Assembly: GCA_045580145.1 (NCBI GenBank)
Contig: JAZNNI010000001.1
Span: 1-18,222, forward strand
DNA length: 18,222 nucleotides
DNA from: UBA1738 sp045580145
GTDB lineage: Bacteria > Bacillota > Clostridia > UBA1381
Direction: 5' to 3'
A program made the position numbers and the translations under genes. Positions 6,340 to 13,233 of the stretch are shown in pieces. Within the stretch, counting starts at the first letter, position 1, and each line of letters begins with the position of its first letter. The notes under the pieces were generated by a model. The model was not told where the DNA came from and ran no database searches. It saw only the letters and a program-made list of their open reading frames with translations.

Positions 6340-6906
6340 CTAAAGATTATAGCCTAATTCAAACGCCTTTAAATTCACATCAAGGAATTTTGGCGGAACG
6401 GTTGTTTTTATTGTTTCAATCCATTTTTCATAAGGTATATCTGTGCTCTTTGCCATAACGCCTATCAGCACTACGTTTACAGCCTTAAAGTTTCCGGCTT
6501 TTTCGGCTAAAGACAGAGCATCAACCAAGGTCACATCTGCCTTATCTTTAAGCTTTTCGTCGATGCTTTCAGGATACTTCATTGCACCTGTTATAACAGG
6601 CATCGGGTCAATTTCCTGCGTGTTTGCGATAAGCTTACCGCCTTCTTTTAAATAGGGAAGAGCACGGTATGCTTCAAGCATTTCAAAGGCAAGGATTATA
6701 TCAGCTTCACCTCTGTCTATAATAGGCGAATAAACTTCTTCACCATATTTTACATATGTAACAACACTTCCGCCTCTTTGGCTCATTCCGTGAACCTCAG
6801 AGACTTTAACGTCATATCCTTCATTTATAACTGTATTTCCGAGTATACGGCTTGCAAGGAGAGTTCCCTGACCGCCGACACCGACTATCATAATTTTTTT
6901 GGTCAT
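6340..6906 (-). CDS. iorB: Indolepyruvate:ferredoxin oxidoreductase, beta subunit
   Basis: This is the small subunit of the two-subunit arylpyruvate oxidoreductase. The 188 residues form one pyruvate-ferredoxin oxidoreductase gamma-type domain. The glycine-rich start IVGVGGQGTLLASRILGN (about 6-23) is diagnostic, as is VSEVHGMSQRGGSVVTYVKY. The family converts indolepyruvate, phenylpyruvate or 4-hydroxyphenylpyruvate plus CoA to the arylacetyl-CoA, CO2 and reduced ferredoxin. The reaction can run backwards when reduced ferredoxin is plentiful. It starts five bases after the iorA stop, with its ribosome binding site AAAGGAGG inside the iorA end. Such tight coupling fits one-to-one subunit production. 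Confidence 0.95.
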   Translation of the reverse strand: MTKKIMIVGVGGQGTLLASRILGNTVINEGYDVKVSEVHGMSQRGGSVVTYVKYGEEVYSPIIDRGEADIILAFEMLEAYRALPYLKEGGKLIANTQEIDPMPVITGAMKYPESIDEKLKDKADVTLVDALSLAEKAGNFKAVNVVLIGVMAKSTDIPYEKWIETIKTTVPPKFLDVNLKAFELGYNL

Positions 6907-6911
6907 TGTTA

Positions 6912-8648
6912 TCAGTCCTCCTTTACTATCGCATCAAACGGACATACGTTTATACATAAGCCGCAACCATTACACTGTGTAAGGTCAATTTTTACACCGC
7001 CGTTTGCATCTTCTGAGATAGCAGGGCATCCGAGCTTCATACACATTTTACATTTTTTGCAATTATCAGTAATCTTGCAGTGACCTGTGTATTTAACAGT
7101 TTTTAGAAGTGCGCAAGGACGCTGTGCAATAATAACAGAAGGCTCATCGCGGTTTACTTCTTCTTTTACAACCCTTTCAAAGTTCTTAATATCAAACGGG
7201 TCAGCTATAACGATATGCTCAACTCCGACAGCCTTGCAAAGTGTTAAAAGGTTAACCTGCTTTGTTTCTTCACCACGGATTGTGAAGCCTGTTGTTGGGT
7301 TATCCTGATGACCTGTCATACCTGTAATTGAGTTATCTAAAATAATAACTGTATTGTTTCCTTTGTTATATACAATGTCAATAAGACCTGTAATTCCTGA
7401 ATGCATAAATGTTGAGTCGCCGATAACTGAAACGAGTTTTTTGTTAAATTCATCGCCTCGTGCCTTTGCCATACCAAGAGCTGCAGAAACTGATGCACCC
7501 ATACAAATTGTTGTATCAACACTTGCAAGCGGTGGGATTGCACCTAAGGTGTAGCAACCGATGTCACCTGAAACTACAAGACCAAGCTTTTTTAGAACGT
7601 AGAAGACGCCTCTGTGCGGACAACCCGGACAAAGTACAGGTGGACGGTTTGGTATAGCCTCGCCGATTTCAGCCTGCTTTGGAGCATCCTCGCCTAAAAT
7701 TGCTTTTTTTATCATTGTTGGAGTATATTCGCCTAAAAGTGTAAAAATATCCTTACCGATAACCTTTATTCCAAGAGCTTTACAATGCTCCTCGATTACA
7801 GGGTCAAGCTCTTCAATCACATAGAGTTTATCAACCTTTTCTGCAAAATCACGAATAAGATTTTCAGGCATTGGGTATACCATACCAAGCTTTAAGTAGC
7901 TTGCATTTTCGCCGAGAGCCTCTTTTGCATACATATATGATATACCTGATGTAATAACACCGATTTTGGTATCGTTAATTTCTACCTTGTTAATGTCTGA
8001 ACTTTCTGCAAATTCTTTTAGTTTTTGAATCCTGTCTTCAACTACAACGTGACGCTTAACTGCATTTGCCGGCATCATAACATATTTACCAATGTTCTTT
8101 TCGTAAGGCTTAAGTTCAACATCTGCGCGAGTACCTATTTCAACAAGGCTCTGTGAGTGGGAAACACGTGTTGATAAGCGGATAAATACAGGGGTATCAA
8201 ATTCCTCCGAGAGCTCAAATGCACGGCGGGTAAATTCTTTACATTCCTGTGAGTCGGAAGGTTCAAGCATAGCGATTTTTGATGCTTTTGCATAGTGACG
8301 TGAATCCTGCTCGTTTTGTGATGAATGCATACCTGGGTCGTCAGCTACGCAGAATACAAGACCACCGTTTACACCGGTATAGCTTACTGTGAATATAGGG
8401 TCAGCCATAACGTTTAAGCCAACGTGCTTCATACAGGACATACTGCGTGCACCGCCGATTGATGCACCGATTGCAACTTCTGCCGCAACCTTTTCATTTG
8501 GTGACCACTCTGCATAAATTTCTTCGTATTTAACGATATTTTCAGTTATTTCAGTACTTGGAGTACCAGGGTAGGAGGCTACAACACGTACGCCGGCTTC
8601 ATAAGCACCCTGTGCGACTGCTGCATTGCCCAGTAGTAATTTTTTCAT
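6912..8648 (-). CDS. iorA: Indolepyruvate:ferredoxin oxidoreductase, alpha subunit
   Basis: This is the catalytic subunit carrying thiamine diphosphate and iron-sulfur clusters, 578 residues, somewhat shorter than many IorA proteins. The N-terminal pyrimidine-binding part includes ASYPGTPSTEITENI and KHVGLNVMADPIF. The C-terminal pyrophosphate-binding part starts at CPGCPHRGVFY and contains GDIGCYTLG and the GDSTFMHSGITGLIDIVYN motif with the Mg/ThDP-binding DNS triad nearby. The last ~60 residues form a ferredoxin domain. Its first cluster motif is the IorA-type CKKCKMCMKLGCP (CX2CX2CX4CP) and the second the standard CNGCGLCINVCP. It is the second gene of the T-box operon, 24 bases after the ligase. 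All ligands look intact, so it should be active in the anaerobic cytoplasm. Confidence 0.96.
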   Translation of the reverse strand: MKKLLLGNAAVAQGAYEAGVRVVASYPGTPSTEITENIVKYEEIYAEWSPNEKVAAEVAIGASIGGARSMSCMKHVGLNVMADPIFTVSYTGVNGGLVFCVADDPGMHSSQNEQDSRHYAKASKIAMLEPSDSQECKEFTRRAFELSEEFDTPVFIRLSTRVSHSQSLVEIGTRADVELKPYEKNIGKYVMMPANAVKRHVVVEDRIQKLKEFAESSDINKVEINDTKIGVITSGISYMYAKEALGENASYLKLGMVYPMPENLIRDFAEKVDKLYVIEELDPVIEEHCKALGIKVIGKDIFTLLGEYTPTMIKKAILGEDAPKQAEIGEAIPNRPPVLCPGCPHRGVFYVLKKLGLVVSGDIGCYTLGAIPPLASVDTTICMGASVSAALGMAKARGDEFNKKLVSVIGDSTFMHSGITGLIDIVYNKGNNTVIILDNSITGMTGHQDNPTTGFTIRGEETKQVNLLTLCKAVGVEHIVIADPFDIKNFERVVKEEVNRDEPSVIIAQRPCALLKTVKYTGHCKITDNCKKCKMCMKLGCPAISEDANGGVKIDLTQCNGCGLCINVCPFDAIVKED

Positions 8649-8672
8649 AAATATTTCCCTTTCTATAACAAT

Positions 8673-10313
8673 TTATTGATTGATTTCGTTCTCGTGTGCA
8701 ACAACCGACTTTACTCCGTACATTTCACGAAGCTTCGGTTTTTCAATTTTACCGGTAGGATTTCTCGGCACATCTGCGAAGATAACCTTTCTTGGTCTTT
8801 TGTATCGTGGAAGGTCATAGCAGAAATCTTCAAGTTCTTCTTCTGTCAGTGTCATATCAGGCTTAACTTCAATAATTGCTGCTGCAATTTCGCCGAGACG
8901 GCTATCCGGAAGACCGATAACTGCAACGTCCTTGATTTTGTCGTTTTTGCGGAGGAAGTCCTCAATCTGAACAGGGTAGAGGTTTTCGCCACCTGAGATA
9001 ATGACGTCTTTCTTTCTGTCAACCAAGAAGATAAATCCATCCTCATCCTCTTGTGCCATATCTCCTGTAAACAGCCAGCCATCTGATAAAACCTCGGCAG
9101 TTGCCTTTTCGTCTTTATAATAGCAGTTCATAACACCTGGGCCTTTGACAGCAAGCTCGCCGACTTCGCCCTTTGCAACTGTGTTTTTATTCTCGTCGAC
9201 AATCTTGACTTCCCATCCGTAGCCTGCTTTTCCTATCGCACCTACCTTATGGATATTTTCAACACCTAAATGTACGCATCCCGGACCGATTGATTCAGAC
9301 AGTCCATAGTTTGTGTCATACTGATGATTTGGGAATACCTTTTTCCAGCGATTTATAAGACTTGGTGGAACGGGCTGTGCACCTATGTGCATAAGTCTCC
9401 ACTGTGCGAGCTGATAATCGTCCAGCTTGATGCTTCCGCTGTCGATTGCATCAAGAATTTCCTGTGCCCAAGGCACTAAAAGCCATACGATAGTACACTT
9501 TTCTTCTGAAACTGCTTTTAAAATCCACTCCGGCTGAACCCCCTTTAAAAGAACCGCCTTTCCACCAACTAAAAAGCTTCCGAACCAGTGCATTTTTGCG
9601 CCTGTATGGTAAAGCGGCGGGATGCAAAGGAAAACATCTTCCTTTGTCTGTGAGTGGTGGCTTTGCTCAGTCATAGCTGCGTGCATAAGGCTTTGGTGAT
9701 TGTGAATTATGGCCTTTGGGAAGCCTGTTGTTCCTGATGAGAAGTAAATTGCCGCCTCATCGCTGTCAGAAAGCTTGACATCAGGTGCGTGTGATGAACA
9801 GTATGTAACGAGTCTGTCATAGCTTTCAGCAAAGGTAGGACAATCTTCGCCTGCATAAAGCCACATTTTTACTCTTGGGACTCTTGCGCAAATTTCCTCG
9901 ACACGCCCTATGAATTCAGGACCGAAGATAATTGCATCAGAATCAGAGAGATTTAAGCAATATTTAATTTCGTCCGCAGTATAGCGGTAGTTAAGAGGCA
10001 CAGCGAGTGCACCTGTTTTCAAAATACCAAAATAAATCGGTAACCATTCAAGGCAGTTCATTAATAAAATTGCAACCTTGTCGCCTTTTTTTATACCTCT
10101 TGAAAGCAAAAGGTTTGCAAAGCGGTTTGCTTTTTTGTTAAAATCACTCCAGGTAATTTCTTTTCTGTAATCCTCGTTTGGTCTTGCCTCAATAAGTGAA
10201 TATTCACGCCAAGTTGTGCGTATCTGGTTTTCAAGCTTGGGGTTGATTTCCACCAATGCAACATCATTTGGGTAGAAATCTGAATTTTTCTTTAAGATTT
10301 CAGTAATAGGCAT
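8673..10313 (-). CDS. Acyl-CoA synthetase / AMP-dependent acid:CoA ligase
   Basis: This gene encodes a 546-residue member of the adenylate-forming superfamily that activates a carboxylic acid as acyl-AMP and then acyl-CoA. The P-loop is IYFSSGTTGFPKAIIHNH (about 190-207). YGLSESIGPGC, GWLFTGDMAQEDEDGFIFLV and the hinge DRKKDVIISGGENLYPVQIE follow in the usual order. The catalytic lysine motif NPTGKIEKPKLRE is near the C-terminus. AAAAGGAG precedes the ATG. It is the first gene behind the T-box, before iorA, so it probably supplies or consumes an arylacetyl- or related acyl-CoA. It is much closer to 4-coumarate/medium-chain ligases than to PaaK, so the operon encodes two different ligases. The substrate is unknown; an aryl acid such as phenylacetate, phenylpropionate or a cinnamate is likely from context. 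Confidence 0.9.
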   Translation of the reverse strand: MPITEILKKNSDFYPNDVALVEINPKLENQIRTTWREYSLIEARPNEDYRKEITWSDFNKKANRFANLLLSRGIKKGDKVAILLMNCLEWLPIYFGILKTGALAVPLNYRYTADEIKYCLNLSDSDAIIFGPEFIGRVEEICARVPRVKMWLYAGEDCPTFAESYDRLVTYCSSHAPDVKLSDSDEAAIYFSSGTTGFPKAIIHNHQSLMHAAMTEQSHHSQTKEDVFLCIPPLYHTGAKMHWFGSFLVGGKAVLLKGVQPEWILKAVSEEKCTIVWLLVPWAQEILDAIDSGSIKLDDYQLAQWRLMHIGAQPVPPSLINRWKKVFPNHQYDTNYGLSESIGPGCVHLGVENIHKVGAIGKAGYGWEVKIVDENKNTVAKGEVGELAVKGPGVMNCYYKDEKATAEVLSDGWLFTGDMAQEDEDGFIFLVDRKKDVIISGGENLYPVQIEDFLRKNDKIKDVAVIGLPDSRLGEIAAAIIEVKPDMTLTEEELEDFCYDLPRYKRPRKVIFADVPRNPTGKIEKPKLREMYGVKSVVAHENEINQ

Positions 10314-10353
10314 AATATGTATCTCCTTTTAAAATATTCCACATTTTGCAGAA

Positions 10354-10384
10354 ATAAAAAAGCCTCTGCAATAAAGACAGAGGG
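10354..10384 (-). terminator. T-box-controlled attenuator terminator
   Basis: On the minus strand, CCTCTG (10378-10383) pairs with CAGAGG (10363-10368) and is followed by CTTTTTTATT. The CCTC part can instead pair with GAGG just upstream of the T-box sequence, giving the antiterminator. This terminator therefore decides read-through into the ior operon. Confidence 0.93.
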
Positions 10385-10615
10385 CGAAAATTCCGCGGTA
10401 CCACCTCATTTTATCTGCGTCTCACGACAAAGCAGACCTTAGCGGGTAAAAATACACCTGCACTTATAACGGTGTGCGACCGGTGCTTTAGGCACAGCTC
10501 TCGAAAACGTAATTCACATATATCCATTCCATTGGCTCACAGCAACCGCCAACTCTCTTAAGGCTCCGAATACAGCTACTTCAAATTCGGTCATAGCTTT
10601 TAAAATATTTACTTA
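10354..10615 (-). promoter_or_regulatory. T-box riboswitch leader, probably tyrosine (UAC) specific
   Basis: The leader has all T-box parts on the minus strand. Stem I has the K-turn TATGA, the loop-E AAGTA, the distal AGAGAGTTGGCGGTTG and GTGAGCCAA. Stem III is TCTGC/GCAGA. The T-box itself is TGGTACCGCG (10394-10403), followed by the terminator. The specifier is read as TAC at 10509-10511: it is followed by a purine (G) and stands six bases before the GAG of the lower K-turn, the same distance as GGC in the B. subtilis glyQS leader as I recall it. The variable T in TGGT would pair with discriminator A, which fits tRNA-Tyr. ATT (Ile) one frame over is the main alternative. Uncharged tRNA would switch the ior operon on. 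Confidence 0.93.
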
Positions 10616-10622
10616 TTTAAAT

Positions 10623-10651
10623 AATATATCACAGCTTGATAAAAAAGTCAA
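10623..10651 (-). promoter_or_regulatory. Promoter of the T-box/ior operon
   Basis: On the minus strand, TTGACT (10646-10651) and TATATT (10623-10628) are separated by 17 bases. Transcription should start near 10616, about 300 bases before the first start codon, leaving just enough room for the complete T-box leader. Confidence 0.85.
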
Positions 10652-10695
10652 TGTTTTTGTCGAAAATAAGTAATGAAAATTAATTTTATTAATCC

Positions 10696-10724
10696 TTGAA
10701 ATAATTAAGTGAATGTGATACAAT
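10696..10724 (+). promoter_or_regulatory. Promoter of the alpha/beta hydrolase gene
   Basis: TTGAAA (10696-10701) and TACAAT (10719-10724) have an ideal 17-base spacer. It points away from the T-box promoter, with about 45 bases between the two -35 elements. No clear operator is visible. Confidence 0.75.
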
Positions 10725-10756
10725 TACGCGTGAGATTTCTATATTGAGGTGATAAA

Positions 10757-11554
10757 ATGAAAATCGAAAAAATAAAACTATGGGGAAAGGTACCGGGTAT
10801 GTGTGAGGAAATACCGGGTTTAACAGCTTATATTCCTGAAAATAAAAAGTCGGATGGTGCTATTGTGATATGTGCCGGAGGCGGATATGGTTTCAGGTCG
10901 CCACATGAGGGAGAGGGCTATGCCACATTTTTAGCCGAGAACGGATACACTGCGTTTGTGGTTGACTATCGTGTTTCACCTCATCGTTTTCCGCTTCCTC
11001 TTTTAGATGCCCGCCGTGCAATTAGATATGTTCGTTTTTATGCCGAAAAATATGGAATTGACAAAAATAAAGTGGCAATTATGGGTTCATCTGCAGGCGG
11101 ACACCTTGCAGCACTGACTTCTACATATTATGAGCCGATTGAATTTGAGGGAATAGATGAGATTGACAAAGAGGATTTTATTCCGAATGCACAGATTTTG
11201 TGCTACCCTGTCATACCGCTTTTGGGAAATGGAATAACCCACTTTGGCTCGGGAAAAAATCTTTTAGGCGAAAATCTGCCTGAAATGGGCGAGGCATTGT
11301 CACCTAATCTGATTGCAACTAAAGAAACTCCGCAAGCATTTATGTGGCATTCTTTTGCAGATGGTGCGGTAAATGTAATAGGAACACTAGAATACGCAAA
11401 ACGTTTAAAAGAGGTCGGTGTCCCAGTTGAATGCCACATTTTCTCAGTGGGCAGTCATGGGTCAGGAATTCCAAAAGGCGAAGATAGGGTGTCAAAGCAC
11501 GTAAATCAGTGGACAAATCTACTTCTTAACTGGCTTAGGATTATTAATTTTTAA
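10757..11554 (+). CDS. Alpha/beta hydrolase (BD-FAE/xylan-esterase-like)
   Basis: This gene encodes a 265-residue serine hydrolase. The oxyanion-hole motif ICAGGGYGFRSPHEGEGYA is near residues 35-53. The nucleophile elbow is GSSAGGHLAAL (Ser about 115), the acid is in FADGAVNV (about 200), and the catalytic His is in HIFSVGSHGSGIP near residue 230. This is the pattern of BD-FAE-type acetyl/feruloyl esterases and of kynurenine-formamidase-like enzymes. There is no signal peptide, so it works inside the cell, perhaps deacetylating imported sugars or cleaving aryl esters. GAGGTG lies six bases before the ATG. It has its own promoter and no strong terminator. Its place between two amino-acid-regulated operons does not define its substrate. 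An aromatic ester or formamide would suit the neighbours but is speculation. Confidence 0.88.
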   Translation: MKIEKIKLWGKVPGMCEEIPGLTAYIPENKKSDGAIVICAGGGYGFRSPHEGEGYATFLAENGYTAFVVDYRVSPHRFPLPLLDARRAIRYVRFYAEKYGIDKNKVAIMGSSAGGHLAALTSTYYEPIEFEGIDEIDKEDFIPNAQILCYPVIPLLGNGITHFGSGKNLLGENLPEMGEALSPNLIATKETPQAFMWHSFADGAVNVIGTLEYAKRLKEVGVPVECHIFSVGSHGSGIPKGEDRVSKHVNQWTNLLLNWLRIINF

Positions 11555-11561
11555 AAAAGTA

Positions 11562-11590
11562 TTGACAATTTATTTTTTGCGTGTTATAAT
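11562..11590 (+). promoter_or_regulatory. Consensus promoter of the leucine-attenuated operon
   Basis: TTGACA (11562-11567) and TATAAT (11585-11590) both match consensus exactly, with a 17-base spacer. A promoter this strong, followed by a leader peptide and terminator, fits an operon controlled mainly after initiation. Confidence 0.92.
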
Positions 11591-11635
11591 AAATAGCAAA
11601 TTAAAAAAACAAGATAAAATTTAGGAGAAATTGAT

Positions 11636-11734
11636 ATGTTAAAATTTGCAATGTTCAATTTGATAAACCTCCTAAGCGCTATTCTATGCCTACTATCACT
11701 AAATGGTAAAAATAGCGCTATTTGTCGTGTTTGA
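11636..11734 (+). CDS. Leucine-rich leader peptide of an attenuator
   Basis: This 32-codon reading frame starts with ATG at 11636, with AGGAGA at 11623-11628 seven bases upstream, and stops at TGA 11732-11734. Eight of its residues are Leu, and six fall within 11 codons: CTC CTA at 11669-11674, CTA at 11684, CTA CTA at 11690-11695 and CTA at 11699. CTA appears to be an uncommon leucine codon in the neighbouring genes, so slow charging of one tRNA-Leu would stall ribosomes here. The codons Ser-Ala-Ile (AGC GCT ATT) occur twice, at 11675 and 11714, because they encode the arms of the regulatory hairpin. The peptide probably has no function of its own; translation is the sensor. A small hydrophobic membrane peptide is the alternative. 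Confidence 0.8.
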   Translation: MLKFAMFNLINLLSAILCLLSLNGKNSAICRV

Positions 11735-11816
11735 TTGAAAATCTTTATAAATCTTAAAAGGATATTAAAATTTTCAGGAATTTGCGACCGGTAGCGGTGG
11801 TAAATTCCTGTTTTTT
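11675..11816 (+). promoter_or_regulatory. Leucine transcription attenuator
   Basis: Three competing pairings are visible. (a) AGCGCTATT (11675-11683) with AATAGCGCT (11711-11719), a hairpin enclosing the Leu CTA codons. (b) CGCTA-TTT-GTCG (11716-11727) with CGAC-CGG-TAGCG (11785-11796), which sits in the terminator loop. (c) The terminator CAGGAATTT (11775-11783) with AAATTCCTG (11802-11810) followed by six Ts. A ribosome stalled on the CTA run covers the left arm of (a), freeing the right arm for (b), which should hinder (c). With plenty of leucine, (a) and (c) form and transcription stops. Pairing (b) is my proposal. Confidence 0.75.
11775..11816 (+). terminator. Attenuator terminator before the LeuA-like gene
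   Basis: CAGGAATTT pairs perfectly with AAATTCCTG around an 18-base loop (with a possible inner ACC/GGT stem), followed by TTTTTT at 11811-11816. It lies 26 bases before the first structural gene's start codon, which is the position of an attenuator rather than an end-of-operon terminator. Confidence 0.88.
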
Positions 11817-11841
11817 AATTAATTGTAAAAGGAGAGATAAT

Positions 11842-13230
11842 ATGCAAAAAGTAATGATTTCAGATGTTACCTTAAGAGAAAGCGATAGAGGTAATGCACT
11901 AAGCTTTAAGGAGAAGATTGATATAGCAAAAAAGCTTGACAGACTAAATGTTGACGTTATTGAGACTGCCCAAATTAAAAATACAAAAACTGATATTTTG
12001 TTTTTGCATACTATTTCGCCGCTCATTAAAAATAGTATAATTTCTTGCCCTGTTGATTACTCGGAAGATGGGATAGAAATGGCAGCGGATGCAGTTTCGG
12101 GAGCGACTAAAAAGAGACTGCACCTTATGGTTCCGACTTCTGCTGTGCAGATGGAATATCATTGCGGAAAAAAGCCTGCTCAGGTTTTGGAAATGATAGA
12201 AGCGCTTGTAAAAAAATGCGCATCAGTTTGTGATGACGTTGAATTTTCAGCACTTGATGCATCAAGAAGTGAGCCGGAATTTTTGTATGAAGCAATTAAA
12301 ACTGCAATCGAAGCAGGAGCTAAGACAATAACAGTTTGCGACAGCGCAGGAGAGATGCTACCTGATGAATTCAGTACTTTTATTAAGAAGCTTTATGAAA
12401 ATGTGCCGGAGCTTAATGGTGTGACCTTATCTGCTGAGTGTTCAAACAAGCTTGATATGGCAACGGCTTGTATGATCTCATCAATGAATGCCGGCATAAG
12501 ACAGCTAAAGGCGGCAGTTTCAGGTGGAGATTATCCGTCACTTACATCTGCTGCAAGAATTATGCAGATAAGAGGGGATTCTATTGGTGTAACATCGGCA
12601 GTTAATTATACAGACCTTGAGCATACTGTCGAGAGAATGGGATTTTTGAATGTCGGAAAGACCGGAGCCTATGTGGTTGAAAATGAAGATGAAAAAATTG
12701 TATTAAGCGATAAAGATGACATTAAAACTATTTCTGCAGTTATACTGAAGATGGGCTATGATCTTTCAGATGAAGATATAAAAAATGTATACGAGGAGTT
12801 TACCAAGGTTGCAAAGAAGAAAAAGGTTGGTAAAAAAGAGCTTGACGCGATAGTTGCCAGCACAGCACTTCAGGTTGCACCTACATATAAGCTTAAAAAC
12901 TACGTCATCAACAGTGGAAATGTAATAAATGCATCTGCTGTAATGATACTGGAAAAAGACGGTGAGGAAATTCAGGGCGTTACTGTTGGCGACGGACCTA
13001 TCGACGCAGCTTTTCAGTGTATTGAAAAGATTTCCGGCAGACATTTTGAGCTTGATGATTTCCAGATTCAGTCTGTAACCGAAGGACGAGAAGCAGTCGG
13101 CGAAACAGTAGTAAAGCTTCGCTACGAAGGAAAGCTCTATTCAGGACGCGGAATTTCAACCGACATCGTGGAATCGAGCATTAACGCGTATATAAATGCA
13201 CTCAATAAAATTTGCTTTGAGGAGGAATAA
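11842..13230 (+). CDS. LeuA-like (2-isopropylmalate synthase homologue) protein with altered active site
   Basis: This gene encodes 462 residues. The true start is ATG 11842, after AAAGGAGAG; the longer frame from 11782 begins inside the terminator. Residues 1-265 form an HMGL/DRE-TIM aldolase barrel and the last ~110 a LeuA allosteric dimer domain, with NYVINSGNVINASAVM, VGDGPIDAAFQCIE and GRGISTDIVESSINAYINALN well kept. The catalytic core departs from the family. The usual LRDGEQ reads LRESDR, the HXH metal motif (HCHDDLG-type) reads ECSNKLD, and the GIGERAGN loop is replaced by VSGGDYPS. So three metal or acetyl-CoA site elements are missing while the leucine-sensing domain is intact. It follows a leucine attenuator. 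It is either a changed aldolase or a non-catalytic leucine sensor. I would not call it leuA without biochemistry. Confidence 0.85.
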   Translation: MQKVMISDVTLRESDRGNALSFKEKIDIAKKLDRLNVDVIETAQIKNTKTDILFLHTISPLIKNSIISCPVDYSEDGIEMAADAVSGATKKRLHLMVPTSAVQMEYHCGKKPAQVLEMIEALVKKCASVCDDVEFSALDASRSEPEFLYEAIKTAIEAGAKTITVCDSAGEMLPDEFSTFIKKLYENVPELNGVTLSAECSNKLDMATACMISSMNAGIRQLKAAVSGGDYPSLTSAARIMQIRGDSIGVTSAVNYTDLEHTVERMGFLNVGKTGAYVVENEDEKIVLSDKDDIKTISAVILKMGYDLSDEDIKNVYEEFTKVAKKKKVGKKELDAIVASTALQVAPTYKLKNYVINSGNVINASAVMILEKDGEEIQGVTVGDGPIDAAFQCIEKISGRHFELDDFQIQSVTEGREAVGETVVKLRYEGKLYSGRGISTDIVESSINAYINALNKICFEEE

Positions 13231-13233
13231 CCG

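Noticed and set aside
7337..7657. Overlapping open frames on both strands inside iorA as extra small genes
   Set aside because: They lack ribosome binding sites and sit antisense or out of frame within a strongly conserved coding region.
11782..11841. Upstream extension of the LeuA-like gene to an earlier TTG start
   Set aside because: The extension lies inside the attenuator terminator and lacks a ribosome binding site; ATG 11842 follows AAAGGAGAG.
11842..13230. Plain annotation as 2-isopropylmalate synthase (leuA)
   Set aside because: The LRDGEQ, HXH and GERAGN active-site elements are absent despite the conserved fold and dimer domain.
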